A stretch of DNA of 64,000 bases from Sphaerisporangium sp. TRM90804 (GTDB lineage Bacteria; Actinomycetota; Actinomycetes; Streptosporangiales; Streptosporangiaceae), in assembly GCF_029846175.1 (NCBI RefSeq), contig NZ_JARWAC010000028.1:56147-120146 (forward strand), written 5' to 3'. Under the pieces are notes generated by a model, which was given only the letters and a program-made list of their open reading frames with translations, was not told the origin of the DNA and searched no databases. This document shows, piece by piece, positions 25,583 through 34,351 of this stretch. Every line of letters starts with the position of its first letter. Position 1 is the first letter of the stretch. The position numbers and the translations under genes are program-made.

Positions 25583-27412
25583 TCAGGAAGGCTGCGGGGT
25601 CGGCACCGGGCCGGCGTCGATGGTGACGACGGTCGTCTTCTCCTCGCCGTCACGCTGGTACTTGATGGTCACCTTGTCGCCGGGCGCCCTGCTGCGGATC
25701 GAGACGATCAGCTCGGACGGCTGCCCCACCGGGTTGCCGTTGACCTCCATGATCACGTCGCCCGCGCGCAGGCCCGCCTTGTCGGCCGGACCGCCGGCGA
25801 TCACCGGCTCCTGCCCCTGCTGCGGGCTGGTGGCGATGCGGACGCCGTCCCCCTCGTAGTTCTCGTCGAGGTGGACGCCGATGCGCGACCTCTTGGCCGT
25901 GCCCGTGGTGATGAGCTCCTCGGCGATCCGGCGCACGTGGTTGATCGGGATGGAGAAGCCCAGCCCGATGCTGCCGCTCTGCCCGCCGAACGCGCCGCTG
26001 CCCAGCGTCGCGATGGCGGAGTTCACCCCGATCACCTCGCCGGCGCCGTTCACCAGCGGGCCGCCGGAGTTGCCGGGGTTGATCGCGGCGTCGGTCTGGA
26101 TGGCGTTGATGTAGGACGACTCGGCCCCGCTGTCGCCGCCCGCGGTGACGGGGCGGTTGAGCGAGCTGACGATGCCGGTGGTGACGGTGCCGCTGAGCCC
26201 GAGGGGCGAGCCGATCGCGATGACGGGGTCGCCGACGACCACCCGGTCGGAGTTGCCGATCAGCACCTCGGCGGCGCCGAAGGTGTTGTCGGGCTTGACG
26301 ACCGCGATGTCGGAGCTGGGGTCGCGCCCGACGATGCGCGCGTTGCTCGACTTCTTGTTGTCGAACAGCACCTTGATGGCGCCGGTCTGCGCCGCGGCGG
26401 CCACCACGTGGTTGTTCGTGACGACGTACCCGCCCTTGATCACGAACCCGGAGCCGGTGCCGGCCTCGCTGCCGCCCTTGACGTCGAGCGAGACCACGCT
26501 CGGCAGGACCTTCGAGGCGACGCCCGCCACGGAGTCGGGCGGGCGGTTGACGATCGCGCCGGTGGGCGTGCCCAGGCTGTAGGAGGGGTCGACGCCGGAG
26601 GAGTCGGACCGCGTGAGCAGGTAGGTGCCGAGGCTGCCCGCCGTGGACGCCAGCAGGGCGATCACCACGGCCAGGACGGCGAGCACGCCGGTGCGCTGAC
26701 CCCGCGGCCCGGGGGCGCCTGGCTCCCCGTGCCCCGCGCCGGGCGGCGGCGCCCAGCCGGGGCCCATGCCGTACGGGTTGCGCGGCGGAGGCGGCCCGTA
26801 GGGGCCGCCGGGCGAGGGCGGAACCGGCCCGCCGGACGGGTTGCCCCAGCCGGACGGCCCTGAGCGGTCGTCGGGCCGGTCGCCGTGGCCCTCGGACGCG
26901 AAATCGTGCCGCGTGGAGTCGTCGTCGAACGGGATCAGGCCCGTGTCGTCACGGCCGCGGGACCCCGCGGCGGCGCCCTCGCGGGAGTACGGGCTGACGG
27001 GCTCGCCGCCGTAGGAGCCGGCGCCCTCGCGGCCGTAGGGCCCGGTGGCGTCGCGGCCGTAGGACCCGGTGGCGTCGCCGTACCGGCCCGCGTCACGGCC
27101 GTACTGGCCTGCGGCCTCACCGCCGTACGCGCCGGCGCCCTCACGGCCGTAGGCGCCGGGGGCCGGGCGGCCGTAGGCGCCCCCCTCGCGGGGGAAGGGG
27201 GCGGTGCCCCCGAGGTCGGGGCCGAAGGGCCCGGGCCCGGTGTAGGGGTCGGGGCCGCCGGACGCCTGCGGCGCCCGGAACTGGGGTCTGGAACGGCCTT
27301 CACCGGACGCGCCGGGACGCCCTTCGCCGGGCGCCTGCGCCGGATCGTCCCACGTGCGCTGAGATGGACTGGGCACGTCCCCGTCGTCGAAGGTACGTGT
27401 CTCGTCGCTCAT
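25583..27412 (-). CDS. htrA: HtrA/DegP-type serine protease with PDZ domain
   Basis: About 609 aa membrane-anchored S1C protease for envelope protein quality control. Residues 1-240 are cytoplasmic, Gly/Pro-rich, with a run of YGR(D/E) repeats around 79-146; one transmembrane helix follows (TGVLAVLAVVIALLASTAG, ~245-268). The extracytoplasmic protease has the triad H335 (TNNHVV), D368 (SSDIAVVK) and S449 (NPGNSGGPL), and a single PDZ domain (~510-595, AGLRAGDVIMEVNGNPVG). Start taken at the ATG at 27412 with GGGAG upstream; a GTG at 27424 is in frame. Lies between the anti-sigma gene and tatB. Confidence 0.93.
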   Translation of the reverse strand: MSDETRTFDDGDVPSPSQRTWDDPAQAPGEGRPGASGEGRSRPQFRAPQASGGPDPYTGPGPFGPDLGGTAPFPREGGAYGRPAPGAYGREGAGAYGGEAAGQYGRDAGRYGDATGSYGRDATGPYGREGAGSYGGEPVSPYSREGAAAGSRGRDDTGLIPFDDDSTRHDFASEGHGDRPDDRSGPSGWGNPSGGPVPPSPGGPYGPPPPRNPYGMGPGWAPPPGAGHGEPGAPGPRGQRTGVLAVLAVVIALLASTAGSLGTYLLTRSDSSGVDPSYSLGTPTGAIVNRPPDSVAGVASKVLPSVVSLDVKGGSEAGTGSGFVIKGGYVVTNNHVVAAAAQTGAIKVLFDNKKSSNARIVGRDPSSDIAVVKPDNTFGAAEVLIGNSDRVVVGDPVIAIGSPLGLSGTVTTGIVSSLNRPVTAGGDSGAESSYINAIQTDAAINPGNSGGPLVNGAGEVIGVNSAIATLGSGAFGGQSGSIGLGFSIPINHVRRIAEELITTGTAKRSRIGVHLDENYEGDGVRIATSPQQGQEPVIAGGPADKAGLRAGDVIMEVNGNPVGQPSELIVSIRSRAPGDKVTIKYQRDGEEKTTVVTIDAGPVPTPQPS

Positions 27413-27560
27413 CGAAACGCTCACTCCCGGGGCCAGGTCGACGTCGGCTACGTCGGATTGTCCTTACGACCGCATACGCGCGAAGTAAAGCTGCCCCGAC
27501 AGGGGTCCATCCGATCGTATGCCCGCTTCGGCGTGAACGGGCCCCGTGTCCGGCTACGGC

Positions 27561-28085
27561 TCACGGAACCTGTGAGGGGGTGCGCACCGGATGCCGCACG
27601 ACCTGGCCGCCCGGCGTGGTGGAGCGCGGCTGGTTGGCGAACATCTCGACCGGCGGGGCCGAGGGCCGGTTCTCGGCGCCGCCGACCATGAACAGCGTGC
27701 CGAGCGCGACGGCCGCCGAGGCGACGCCGACGGCGACGTACCCGGCGCGGCGGCCGGGACCCGAGCGCCCGGGCCCGGCGAAGCCGCCGCCGCGGCGCGG
27801 CCTGGTGTCGGCCGGGGCGCCGTTCAGTGAATAGGAGTTCGGAAAGGGCCGCATCCGTGGCGGGAGCGGACCACCCGGCTCCGACATGCGCAGCAGGGAC
27901 ATCGTCAGGTCGGCCGGAACGGCCGGCGCGTCCAGGGACCGCAGGCGGCTCTTGAGCGCCCGGATGGACTCCAGCTCGGCGCGGCAGTCGGCGCAGAAAG
28001 TCAGGTGCGCCAGTGCGCGCTCACGCTCGGCGTGACCGAGTTCACCGTCTATGAGCGCTGAGGCGCGCTCCGCGAGATGGCTCAT
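27561..28085 (-). CDS. Zinc-binding anti-sigma factor (RseA-like)
   Basis: 174 aa. The N-terminal ZAS domain has H27-x3-C31-x2-C34 (HLTFCADC), the redox/zinc motif that holds an ECF sigma factor inactive. A transmembrane helix follows at ~113-135 ([19 protein letters not shown]) and a short extracytoplasmic tail. The ATG overlaps the sigE stop (ATGA), so the two are translationally coupled. Order sigE, anti-sigma, htrA, tatB equals mycobacterial sigE-rseA-htrA-tatB. Confidence 0.92.
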   Translation of the reverse strand: MSHLAERASALIDGELGHAERERALAHLTFCADCRAELESIRALKSRLRSLDAPAVPADLTMSLLRMSEPGGPLPPRMRPFPNSYSLNGAPADTRPRRGGGFAGPGRSGPGRRAGYVAVGVASAAVALGTLFMVGGAENRPSAPPVEMFANQPRSTTPGGQVVRHPVRTPSQVP

Positions 28086-28771
28086 GCTCCCTCCCTTGTA
28101 ACGGTCGGGGGGAGTTCGTCGCGACGGGGTGCCCGGTGCTCGAGTGCCTCCCGCAACTGGCTGCGACCGCGGTGGATGCGGCTGCGTACGGTGCCCAGCT
28201 TGACGCCGAGCGTCGCCGCGATCTCCTCGTACGACAGGCCCTCGATGTCGCACAGCACGACGGCCGCGCGGAACTCCGGGGCGAGCGAGTCGAGCGCCGC
28301 CTGGATGTCCGGCTCCATCTGCGCGTCGTCGAACACCTGGGCCGGGGAAGGCTCGCGGCCGCGCAGGCGCTCCGCGGCGTCGTCGCCCAGCCCCTCGAAC
28401 CGGATGCGCTGCCTGCGCCGCGCCATGTCGAGGAAGAGGTTCGTCGTGATGCGGTGGAGCCAGCCCTCGAAGGTGCCCGGCGTGTAGCTGGACAGGGACC
28501 TGAACACGCGGACGAAGACCTCCTGGGTGAGGTCTTCGGCGTCGTGGACGTTGCCGGTGAGGCGGTAGGCCAGGCGGTAGACGCGCGCGGAGTGCTCGCG
28601 GACGACCTCCTCCCACGTCGGAGGCGTCCAGTTCGCGTCCGGCATCCGGGGGTCGCCCCCCGGGAACGCGCTGTCGGGAGTATCGGCCTGGTGGTGATCC
28701 ACCAGCACTCCTCTCTCCGGGACCGCTGCTACAGCCATAGTGCCTGCTTTCGTCCCTTCCTGCGTACTCAT
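28082..28771 (-). CDS. sigE: ECF RNA polymerase sigma factor, SigE type
   Basis: About 229 aa. Region 2 ([30 protein letters not shown], with the promoter-melting segment [15 protein letters not shown]) and region 4 ([31 protein letters not shown]) are complete. It directs envelope-stress transcription and is held by the adjacent ZAS anti-sigma protein. The ATG at 28771 lacks a good ribosome site; an internal ATG at 28738 is an alternative and in mycobacteria several sigE starts are used. A SigE-type promoter lies upstream, suggesting autoregulation. Confidence 0.93.
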   Translation of the reverse strand: MSTQEGTKAGTMAVAAVPERGVLVDHHQADTPDSAFPGGDPRMPDANWTPPTWEEVVREHSARVYRLAYRLTGNVHDAEDLTQEVFVRVFRSLSSYTPGTFEGWLHRITTNLFLDMARRRQRIRFEGLGDDAAERLRGREPSPAQVFDDAQMEPDIQAALDSLAPEFRAAVVLCDIEGLSYEEIAATLGVKLGTVRSRIHRGRSQLREALEHRAPRRDELPPTVTREGA

Positions 28772-28816
28772 GGGGCGGCCCGATGGGGCCGTGTTCCGCG
28801 TTCTCCTCGACCGTCC

Positions 28817-28835
28817 TTGAACAAAGGTCGTTCAA
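28817..28835. promoter_or_regulatory. Inverted repeat TTGAAC-N7-GTTCAA in the sigE leader
   Basis: Perfect 6-bp half sites spaced by 7 nt, between the predicted SigE-type promoter and sigE. Could be an operator or a short hairpin in the 5' leader. Confidence 0.3.
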
Positions 28836-28842
28836 AGCGTGC

Positions 28843-28869
28843 AACGTACCCGTTGTGGCGTGAGTTCCC
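28843..28869 (-). promoter_or_regulatory. SigE-type ECF promoter of sigE
   Basis: Minus strand reads GGGAAC, 17 nt, CGTT. This matches the actinobacterial ECF consensus (GGAAC / GTT) and would give positive autoregulation of sigE with a leader of roughly 65 nt. Confidence 0.55.
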
Positions 28870-28934
28870 GTTCGGCCCCGACTCCCCTAGGCTGCGACCA
28901 ATACGTGCACGGCGAACGCGGGGAGGAGAGGGCG

Positions 28935-29585
28935 ATGGCCCCGACGCCGACGACTCCGGTGGAGGCCACGCTGGCCTACGCCGAGGAGTTCCATCCCGAG
29001 GACGAGGTCCTGAGCGCCGCCCGGCGCCGGGGGGCCGAGGCCGGGGCGGTCCCCATCCTGCCCGGAGGCGGCGCCGCGCTGTGCTTCCTGGCCACCGCGA
29101 TCAGCGCCCGGTCGGTGGTCGAGGTGGGCACGGGGTGCGGGGTCTCCGGGCTGTGGCTGCTACGCGGCATGCGGCCCGACGGCACGCTGACCAGCGTGGA
29201 CGTCGAGCCTGAGCACCAGCGGATGGCGCGCCACGCGTTCGCCGAGGCCGGGTTCTCCGGCAGCAGGATCCGCCTGATCACCGGGCGCGCCCTGGACGTC
29301 CTGCCCCGCCTCGCCGACGGCGGCTACGACCTGGTCTTCTGCGACGCCGCCAAGCACGAGTACGGCGACTACCTGGCCGAGGCCGTGCGCCTGCTGCGCA
29401 CGGGCGGCATCGTCGCCTTCGACAACGCGCTGTGGCACAACCGCGTGGCCGACCCCGCGCAGCGCGACCCCGAGACCGTGGTCGTCCGCGAGCTGGGCAA
29501 GCTGGTGCGTGAGGACGACCGGCTGCGCCCGCTGATGATCCCGCTCGGCGACGGCCTCCTGGCCGCGATCAAGATCTCCGACTAG
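28935..29585 (+). CDS. SAM-dependent O-methyltransferase
   Basis: 216 aa class I methyltransferase of the catechol/caffeoyl-CoA O-methyltransferase family (VVEVGTGCGVSGLWLLRGM is the SAM-binding motif I; SVDVEPEHQRMAR; VFCDAAKHEYGDYLAEAVRLL with metal-binding Asp; FDNALWHNRVADP). The equivalent mycobacterial gene (Rv1220c) is also divergent from sigE. Substrate unknown. The ATG at 28935 follows GGGAGGAG at 8 nt; an upstream GTG around 28905 is in frame. Confidence 0.9.
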   Translation: MAPTPTTPVEATLAYAEEFHPEDEVLSAARRRGAEAGAVPILPGGGAALCFLATAISARSVVEVGTGCGVSGLWLLRGMRPDGTLTSVDVEPEHQRMARHAFAEAGFSGSRIRLITGRALDVLPRLADGGYDLVFCDAAKHEYGDYLAEAVRLLRTGGIVAFDNALWHNRVADPAQRDPETVVVRELGKLVREDDRLRPLMIPLGDGLLAAIKISD

Positions 29586-29662
29586 CCGGCTCCGCGCGCG
29601 GAGCCTCGGCGACCGTCGCCGCCGGGCGCGCGGAGGCCGATGCGGCCGCCGCGCGCCGGCCC

Positions 29663-31093
29663 TCAGCCCGTGAGCCACTCCAGCAGCAGGCGGGTGCCGA
29701 AGCCGGTGGCGCCCTTGGTCTGGACGCCGTCGTCGGCCGTGCTGCGGGCCACTCCGGCGATGTCGAGGTGGGCCCAGCGGCGACCGCCGGTGAACTCCCG
29801 CAGGAACAGCGCCGCGGTGACCGCCCCGCCGCCGAACCTGCCCTCGGAGTCGATGTTGGACAGGTCGGCCACGTTCGAGTCGAGCGCGGGACGGTACTCC
29901 TGGACGAGCGGCATGCGCCACAGCGGGTCGCCACTGGTGGCCCCGGCGCTCACCAGCTCCTCGGCGAGGTCGTCGCTGGAGGAGAAGACGGCCCCCAGCT
30001 CGCGGCCCAGCGCGATGCCGATCGCGCCGGTGAGCGTGGCGATGTCGACGACGGTGTCGGGCTCCAGCACGTCGTCGGCGTAGGCCAGGGCGTCGGCGAG
30101 CACCAGCCGGCCCTCGGCGTCGGTGTTCAGCACCTCGACCGTCGTGCCGCCGTAGTGCGTGATCACGTCGCCCGGCCGCTGCGCCGTGCCCGACGGCATG
30201 TTCTCGGCCGCGGCGACCAGGCCGGTCACGCGGGTGCGCACCCCGAGGTCGCGCAGCGCCCCGAGCACCGAGATGACGACCGCGCCGCCCGCCATGTCGG
30301 TCTTCATGGCCTTCATGCCCTCGTTGGGCTTGAGGGACAGGCCGCCGCTGTCGAAGGTGATGCCCTTGCCCACCAGCACGACGTGGGAGCCGTCGGCGTC
30401 GGCGGGCTCGTACGACAGCTCGATCATGCGGGGCGGGCTCACCGAGCCGCGCCCGACCGCCAGGATGCCGCCGAAGCCGCGTTCGGCCAGTTCGTCGGGG
30501 GCCCAGATCTTCGCCGACACGCCCGACCGCTCCGCCACCTCGACGGCGCGCTCGGCCAGCCAGGCGGGGTTCTTCTCCGACGACGGGGTGTTGGCCAGGT
30601 CGCGGGCGAGGGCCGTGGCGTGGGCGAGCACCTCGGCACGCTCCACGGCGGCACGGGCCTCCTCGGGCCCCGACAGGCGGATCTCCCCGACGGCCTTGCC
30701 GCGGCTCGCGCCGATCTTGAAGGTGTAGGAGGCGAGCAGGGCTCCCTCGGCGAACGCCGACCAGCCGGAGGCCCCGGCGTCCTTCGGGAGCGTGACATCG
30801 ACCGCGGGGCGCCCCTTGGCGCGCCGCGCGACCGTCGCGCCGGCCTTGCGAAGGGCGCGGGGGGTGGCGTCGCCGACGCCGTAGAGCAGCACCCTGCGAA
30901 CCTCGTCGCCGTGGGCCACCGGGATCTCGACGACCTCCCCGGCCTCGCCCTTGGCCTCGTGGTGGGCGAGAAGCGCCCGCACCGGGACGGGGAGCTCGAC
31001 GTCGGCGGTGAGGTCGCCGTCGAAGGGGACGGCGAGCAGGTCGGCGTCGCCGGCCGAGGGGCCGGTGAATCGAAGCGCGGTCTCGATGGGCAT
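29663..31093 (-). CDS. pepA: Leucyl aminopeptidase (M17)
   Basis: 476 aa cytosolic two-zinc exopeptidase. The N-terminal macro-like domain (~1-165) is followed by the catalytic domain with VGKGITFDSGGLSLKP (Lys and Asp ligands), MKTDMAGGA (Asp) and the signature NTDAEGRLVLADAL (Asp, Glu and Arg). Full length, no missing residue noted. Start at the ATG in MPIETALRF with AGGAGGG upstream. DUF3117 lies just upstream on the same strand, separated by a hairpin. Confidence 0.95.
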   Translation of the reverse strand: MPIETALRFTGPSAGDADLLAVPFDGDLTADVELPVPVRALLAHHEAKGEAGEVVEIPVAHGDEVRRVLLYGVGDATPRALRKAGATVARRAKGRPAVDVTLPKDAGASGWSAFAEGALLASYTFKIGASRGKAVGEIRLSGPEEARAAVERAEVLAHATALARDLANTPSSEKNPAWLAERAVEVAERSGVSAKIWAPDELAERGFGGILAVGRGSVSPPRMIELSYEPADADGSHVVLVGKGITFDSGGLSLKPNEGMKAMKTDMAGGAVVISVLGALRDLGVRTRVTGLVAAAENMPSGTAQRPGDVITHYGGTTVEVLNTDAEGRLVLADALAYADDVLEPDTVVDIATLTGAIGIALGRELGAVFSSSDDLAEELVSAGATSGDPLWRMPLVQEYRPALDSNVADLSNIDSEGRFGGGAVTAALFLREFTGGRRWAHLDIAGVARSTADDGVQTKGATGFGTRLLLEWLTG

Positions 31094-31118
31094 TGGTGGC
31101 CCTCCTGTGTGCAAACGC

Positions 31119-31162
31119 GACGGCCCCGGCGTGGGGCGCGCGGCCCGGCCGCCGGGGCCGTC
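31119..31162 (-). terminator. Hairpin between the DUF3117 gene and pepA
   Basis: Perfect 12-bp repeat GACGGCCCCGGC / GCCGGGGCCGTC with a 20-nt loop, downstream of the DUF3117 gene on the minus strand. Confidence 0.6.
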
Positions 31163-31198
31163 AAGTCGCCTGTGTCGGTGGGTTGTGTCAGGGGTATG

Positions 31199-31366
31199 TC
31201 AGCCGACGACGTTCTTCAGAGCGTCGCCAAGGGCTCGCGCCTCATCGGGTGAGAGCTCGACGACAAGCCGGCCGCCACCCTCGAGAGGGACCCGCATGAC
31301 AATGCCCCGTCCTTCCTTGGTGACCTCCAGCGGACCGTCGCCAGTCCGCGGCTTCATCGCCGCCAT
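31199..31366 (-). CDS. DUF3117 small protein
   Basis: 55 aa, found by reading the minus strand: it begins MAAMKPRTGDGPLEVTKEGR, contains IVMRVPLEGGGRLVVELSP and ends ALKNVVG. This is the complete, highly conserved actinobacterial DUF3117 protein (mycobacterial Rv1211 is a homologue by memory). Function unknown. AAGGGATACACGC precedes the ATG. Its place between pepA and the 3-methyladenine glycosylase region agrees with the conserved gene order. Confidence 0.9.
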   Translation of the reverse strand: MAAMKPRTGDGPLEVTKEGRGIVMRVPLEGGGRLVVELSPDEARALGDALKNVVG

Positions 31367-31784
31367 GCGTGTATCCCTTCCTGCCTCGGCCTGCGCGATG
31401 CCGGAGCGCGCCTTTCCGCACTCGGCCGCCCGCCGCTTTCACGTCTTCTGTGACGTCCTATTATCCCGCCTCGCGAGCGCGCATGGGTAACGATCTCCTC
31501 CCAGAATGCGTTGGGCGGTGCCCGTGGGACGGCTGGACCGGACGATGTCAACGGCCGCGCCGCGCTTTCCGGGCGCCAGGGAGATCTCTGCGGAACCTCC
31601 CCACCCGTGCCCCCGCGACCGCTCACGGCCGGTCACCGACCCCCCGGAAGCAGCCACCGGCACCCCCGGCCGCAACCCTGGACGTGGAACGGCCCGCGAC
31701 CGTTCGCGGCCGGCCGCCGGCCCCGTCGGAAGCCGCCGACGCCCCCGGCCGCAACCTGGACAAGCTGGACAAAGGAGTCCACTG
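31367..31784. other. 418-bp intergenic region with an 81-bp imperfect tandem repeat
   Basis: Between divergent DUF3117 and the enoyl-CoA hydratase gene. From 31612 to about 31770 an 81-bp unit occurs twice, sharing CCCGCGACCG, CGGCCGG, CGGAAGC and CCCCCGGCCGCAACC. No convincing gene: a frame here is open into the hydratase but is Pro/Arg-rich and lacks conserved content. Confidence 0.5.
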
Positions 31785-32618
31785 ATGGATCAGGCCATCC
31801 CCTCCGCCCCCACGGGCCCCACCGGCCCGCTCGGCCACGACCACGTGCTTTACGCCGTGCGCGACGGCGTCGCCACGATCACGCTGAACCGTCCCGAAGC
31901 GATGAACTCGCTCACGACCGTGATGAAGGCCGCCCTGCTGGAGGCGCTGGAGCGGGCGCGCGACGACGCCGAGGTGCGGGCCGTGCTGCTGACCGGCGCC
32001 GGCCGCGGCTTCTGCACCGGGCAGGACCTGCGCGAGCACGCCGCCAACCTGGAGGCCGGGGTCGGCCTAGACAACACCGTCCGTGCGCACTACAACCCGA
32101 TCATCCTGACGGTGGCCGGCATGGGCAAGCCGGTGGTCGCCGCGGTCAACGGCATCGCGGCCGGTGCCGGCGCGTCGCTGGCCTTCGCCTGCGACTTCCG
32201 GGTCGTGTCCGAGGACGCGAAGTTCGCCATGGCGTTCGGCGGCATCGGCCTGGCCCCCGACTCCGGCGCCTCCTGGACGCTCCCCCGGCTCGTCGGCCCG
32301 GCGAAGGCGCGCGAGCTGCTGATCCTCGGCGACACCGTCACCGCCGCCCGGGCCCGGGAGCTCGGCCTCGCGACGTCCGTGGTGCCCGCCGCCTCGCTGG
32401 CGGACAGCGCCCACGAGCTGGCGGTGCGCCTGGCGCAGGGCCCCACGCTCGCCTACGGGGCGATCAAGCAGGCCCTCGACCACTCCGCCGCCCACTCCCT
32501 GGCCGACTCCCTGGAGGTCGAGGCCGACCTCCAGGACTCCTGCGCCAAGAGCGAGGACCACCACAACGCCACCCGCGCCTTCCTGGCCAAGCAACCCCCC
32601 ACCTTCCACGGCCGCTGA
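31785..32618 (+). CDS. Enoyl-CoA hydratase/isomerase family protein
   Basis: 277 aa crotonase-fold enzyme. The oxyanion hole is formed by GAGRGFCTGQDLREH and NGIAAGAGASLAFACDFRV, and GIGLAPDSGASWTLPRLVG is the second active-site segment. The Asp-rather-than-Glu pattern (APDSGAS) and CTGQDL resemble PaaG/PaaB-type 2-(1,2-epoxy-1,2-dihydrophenyl)acetyl-CoA isomerases; classical hydratase Glu residues are not obvious. No other paa genes are nearby. AAAGGAGTCC stands before the ATG. Confidence 0.9.
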   Translation: MDQAIPSAPTGPTGPLGHDHVLYAVRDGVATITLNRPEAMNSLTTVMKAALLEALERARDDAEVRAVLLTGAGRGFCTGQDLREHAANLEAGVGLDNTVRAHYNPIILTVAGMGKPVVAAVNGIAAGAGASLAFACDFRVVSEDAKFAMAFGGIGLAPDSGASWTLPRLVGPAKARELLILGDTVTAARARELGLATSVVPAASLADSAHELAVRLAQGPTLAYGAIKQALDHSAAHSLADSLEVEADLQDSCAKSEDHHNATRAFLAKQPPTFHGR

Positions 32619-32715
32619 CCGCCAACGCCCAGCCCCACCCGGCCGACGGTCCCTCCGCACGGTCCTTCGGCGGCTGAGGACTAAGGCATCGCCGCCTCGG
32701 CTCCCGGCTCGGGCT

Positions 32716-33303
32716 TCAGGTGCTGGGGGTGCGGGTCCAGCAGGCGGCGAGGTGGTCGTTCACCAGGCCGATGGCCTGCATCATCGCGTAGGCGGTGGTG
32801 GGGCCGACGAACCGGAAGCCGTTCCGCTTGAGCTCCTTGGCCAGGGCGGCGGAGGCCGGAGTCGACGCGGGCACCTCGGCGGGGGTCGCCGGCGCCGGGG
32901 CGTCCGGGGAGGCGTACCGCCAGACCAGCTCCGACAGCCCGCCGGGCAGCTCGGCGGCGGCCCGGGCGTTTGCCACGGCCGCCTCGATCTTGGCCCGGTT
33001 GCGGACGATGCCGGAGTCGGCGAGCAGGCGGGCGACGTCCGCGTCACCGTACGCGGCGACGGCCGCGATCGAGAACCCGTCGAAGGCCGCGCGGAAGCCG
33101 CCGCGCTTGCGCAGGATCGTGATCCACGAGAGCCCCGACTGGAAGGCCTCCAGCGTGAGCCGCTCGTACACGGCGTCGTCCCCGTGGACCGGGCGGCCCC
33201 ACTCCTCGTCGTGATAGCGGATGTACTCGGGCGCGGAGGGCACCCACCCGCACCGCACGAGCCCGTCGCCCCCGGACGCGAGCGCTCCCGGGTCGGAGGT
33301 CAT
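32716..33303 (-). CDS. tag: DNA-3-methyladenine glycosylase I
   Basis: 195 aa base-excision repair enzyme removing 3-methyladenine. Conserved blocks: RCGWVPSAPEYIRYHDEEWGRPVH (zinc Cys and His), YERLTLEAFQSGLSWITILRKR, AAFDGFSIAAVAAY, RNRAKIEAAVANA, FRFVGPTTAYAMMQAIGLVNDHLAACW. A Pro/Ala-rich insertion (APAPATPAEVPASTPASA) replaces a loop. The zinc-binding pair C18 and the C-terminal H/C are present. Next to the DivIVA-like gene, as in mycobacteria (Rv1209-Rv1210 order by memory). Confidence 0.93.
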   Translation of the reverse strand: MTSDPGALASGGDGLVRCGWVPSAPEYIRYHDEEWGRPVHGDDAVYERLTLEAFQSGLSWITILRKRGGFRAAFDGFSIAAVAAYGDADVARLLADSGIVRNRAKIEAAVANARAAAELPGGLSELVWRYASPDAPAPATPAEVPASTPASAALAKELKRNGFRFVGPTTAYAMMQAIGLVNDHLAACWTRTPST

Positions 33304-33316
33304 CGGACGGCCTCAG

Positions 33317-34351
33317 TCATGATCGCGGAGGACGTCGCGTCTCCTCCGGCTCGGAACCGTCGCCGGCCGGGACGTCGAGGCCGTTGGAGGCCGGACGCCG
33401 GCCACGCGAGCCCTCGGCGGGTTCGAACGGATCGCGCCGCCCGCCGGAGCCCTCGGGCACCTCACGCTCGTCCCCCGCGGGCTCGAACGCGCCGCGAGCC
33501 GGCGCGCCGTGCGCGCCCGCCGGGTCGAAGGGGTCCCGGGGATACGGCGAGACGGCCGCCGCGCCCCCCTCACCCGCGACCGGCTGGAACGACTCGCGAG
33601 AAGAGGCGGAGGAGTCGCGTTCGTCCCCACCGGTTTCAGACGATGCGGCGGAGGCGTCCGCCCGGCGCCCGGACCCGTCGGAGTCACCGTCGCGGCGCGA
33701 GAACGCCCCGGGATCACCCTCCCGGCGCGCGAACCCGTCGCGCTCACCGTCCCGGCGCGAGGAGGACTCCGGGTCACCCTCCCGCTGCGCGAACCCGCCG
33801 GGCTCACCGTCGCGGTGCGAGGAGGACCCGGGGTCGGCTTCACCGCGCGTGAACGACTCGCGGTCGTCCTCATGGCTCGGGAAGGGGGTCGGTTCGACGG
33901 CCTCGAAGGAGCTGCGGGCCGGGCCCGCGACCCGCTCCGCCCCGGGGACGCCGGGCGGCGTGTCGTCCTCGGCCGCGGCGGCCGGGGCGGACCCGGCCCA
34001 GGACGGGCGGATGTACGACTCCTGGCGCGCCTGGAACCGCCCGGCCATCAGCTCGGCGAGGCGCTGCTCCAGCACCGCGATGTGGGTGTCGCGCTCGCCG
34101 ATCGCCGCGGCCGCCCGCTGCAGCGTCTCGTCGACGCTCGGGGTGTGGTAGCCCACCAGGCTCACCGGAAGCTGCACGGCCATGAAGTCGACGGCGGTGA
34201 GCTGCCCGGGCTCGGGAAGGTCCAGCGGAGGCACGTCGGGGGCGAACTCCACCAGCTCCCCGCCACGTCCCTGCGAGACGATCACCACGCAGTAGAGGAC
34301 GGCGAGCGCGGCGACCGCGAGTAGGACCAGCACATACGAATCGTGCCACAT
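33317..34351 (-). CDS. Membrane-anchored DivIVA-domain-like protein
   Basis: 344 aa. An N-terminal transmembrane helix (residues 6-25) is followed by a DivIVA-type segment (LPVSLVGYHTPSVDETLQRAAAAIGERDTHIAVLEQRLAEL, ~60-101; GYxxxxVDxxL then coiled coil). The rest is a disordered, charged tail rich in Arg, Asp, Gly and Ser, including three copies of a 20-residue repeat (167-226). Mycobacterial Rv1209 is a positional counterpart. A role in polar growth or wall organisation is plausible from the domain only. Confidence 0.75.
   Translation of the reverse strand: MWHDSYVLVLLAVAALAVLYCVVIVSQGRGGELVEFAPDVPPLDLPEPGQLTAVDFMAVQLPVSLVGYHTPSVDETLQRAAAAIGERDTHIAVLEQRLAELMAGRFQARQESYIRPSWAGSAPAAAAEDDTPPGVPGAERVAGPARSSFEAVEPTPFPSHEDDRESFTRGEADPGSSSHRDGEPGGFAQREGDPESSSRRDGERDGFARREGDPGAFSRRDGDSDGSGRRADASAASSETGGDERDSSASSRESFQPVAGEGGAAAVSPYPRDPFDPAGAHGAPARGAFEPAGDEREVPEGSGGRRDPFEPAEGSRGRRPASNGLDVPAGDGSEPEETRRPPRS
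33674..33853 (-). repeat. Three tandem 60-bp repeats in the DivIVA-like gene
   Basis: Encode three 20-residue units of the form F(T/A)xxExDPxxxSxRDGxxxG (residues 167-186, 187-206 and 207-226). The repeat keeps the frame, so copy number could vary without loss of the protein. Confidence 0.7.

Noticed and set aside
31506..31784. N-terminal extension of the enoyl-CoA hydratase through the 81-bp repeats
   Set aside because: Pro/Arg-rich, unlike crotonase-family N-termini; AAAGGAGTCC marks the ATG at 31785.
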